In this document: one piece after another, positions 63,513 through 64,000 of the stretch | Numbering within the stretch: position 1 is the first letter of the stretch | Layout: each line of letters starts with the position of its first letter | Source of the DNA: Dipteris shenzhenensis | Lineage: Eukaryota > Polypodiophyta > Polypodiopsida > Gleicheniales | Assembly (NCBI GenBank): GCA_047967505.1 | Contig: CM106540.1 | DNA: 64,000 nucleotides | Strand: one strand, 5' to 3' | Made by a program: the position numbers and the translations under genes | Notes under the pieces: model-generated | The model's input: only the letters and a program-made list of their open reading frames with translations | The model's database searches: none | What the model was told of the DNA's origin: nothing

Positions 63513-64000
63513 AACACCCATGGTCATAAGCCTTTGGTGAAGCTCTCTCTTAGCTCCATGAGAATAGGGCATTTTCACCCCTCTTGCTACTTGCAACAAT
63601 TTAATGAAGCATACTATATGGCAGCCATTAACTGTTAGCTTTTGCATGCAAGATAAAACTTTAGACTAATCCTAGTCTCTGTGGGCATCCCCACCAAGCA
63701 AACCAATGCGCACAATCACTTAATAATTCTCTGGTTGACCGGGGTCAACCTCTTTGACTATAATTAAGAGCTTTGACCAAGAGTCAAGGAGCCTTAATTA
63801 AAGCCAAGTCTCTCCAACCGACGTTGGAACAGATTGATTGACTAAAGTCAACCCTCTTGGCGTAAGCCAAATCCTTCTGACCGGAGTCGGGCTTACTTGA
63901 CCGGAGTCAACGTTCTTTGACCAATTAAAAGAACTCTTTCACCATAATTTAAAAAAATCAAAAACTCATAATTATGGTCAAATCAAAGGTCAACTCAACA
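63513..64000. other. ATRX intron continuation, rich in TTGAC palindromes
   Basis: No coding frame. From 63728 to the end there are at least ten TTGAC or GTCAA pentamers, several arranged as palindromes: GGTTGACCGGGGTCAACC (63733-63750) and TTGACCGGAGTCAA (63898-63911). TTGACC/T is the W-box core bound by WRKY factors, though here the array may simply be a repeat family. Confidence 0.5.

Overview
The window looks like nuclear DNA of a land plant with a large, retrotransposon-rich genome. Four things point that way: plant-type Ty1/copia and Ty3 chromovirus elements primed by initiator Met-tRNA, plant-type LINEs, plant-specific host gene families (an ATRX/CHR20-type remodeler, a FRIGIDA-like fragment and a TORTIFOLIA1/SPIRAL2-like fragment), and canonical GT-AG introns. 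One ATRX intron is at least 12.4 kb long, which suits a fern, lycophyte or gymnosperm better than a compact angiosperm or moss. That placement is inference and weak.

Layout. 1-5156 is a decayed plus-strand Ty3 element (gag knuckle, protease, RT-RNase H, integrase). It abuts element A (5157-18509), a copia-like LTR element without recognisable pol. Element B, a complete Ty1/copia element (5950-14029, perfect 5-bp target duplication TGCCA, LTRs 256/257 identical), is inserted in A. B's leader carries antisense fragments of two host genes, and its gag is split by a poly-C insertion holding an antisense RNase H fragment. 18510-27790 mixes Ty3 fragments, microsatellites, unrecognised open frames and a short LTR element (22254-23607). 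28421-29326 is a TRIM. 29765-30331 is a minus-strand Ty3 integrase fragment.

30399-33282 (minus) is the most unusual locus: a multi-exon, partly broken gene whose pieces resemble a ParB-like domain followed by an N6/N4-type DNA methyltransferase motif. 33.3-39.6 kb is mostly non-coding repeats. 39.6-43.27 kb is a minus-strand copia element (C) with one premature stop in pol. 43.5-45.1 kb is a minus-strand LINE ORF1 (DUF4283-like plus CCHC).

45962-51621 (plus) holds ten exons of an ATRX/CHR20-type chromatin remodeler, ending in the ADD zinc-finger module. The SNF2 helicase part is not in the window. The downstream intron contains a 5'-truncated LINE (52965-55345) and a complete but mutated Ty3 chromovirus, element D (55802-63507, minus strand, TSD CTTCC, chromodomain present), with an extra open frame just upstream of gag. 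The last 500 bases are rich in TTGAC/GTCAA palindromes.

Apart from ATRX, and possibly the ParB/methyltransferase locus, nearly all coding signal comes from mobile elements. Families were recognised by eye from motifs; no database search was run.
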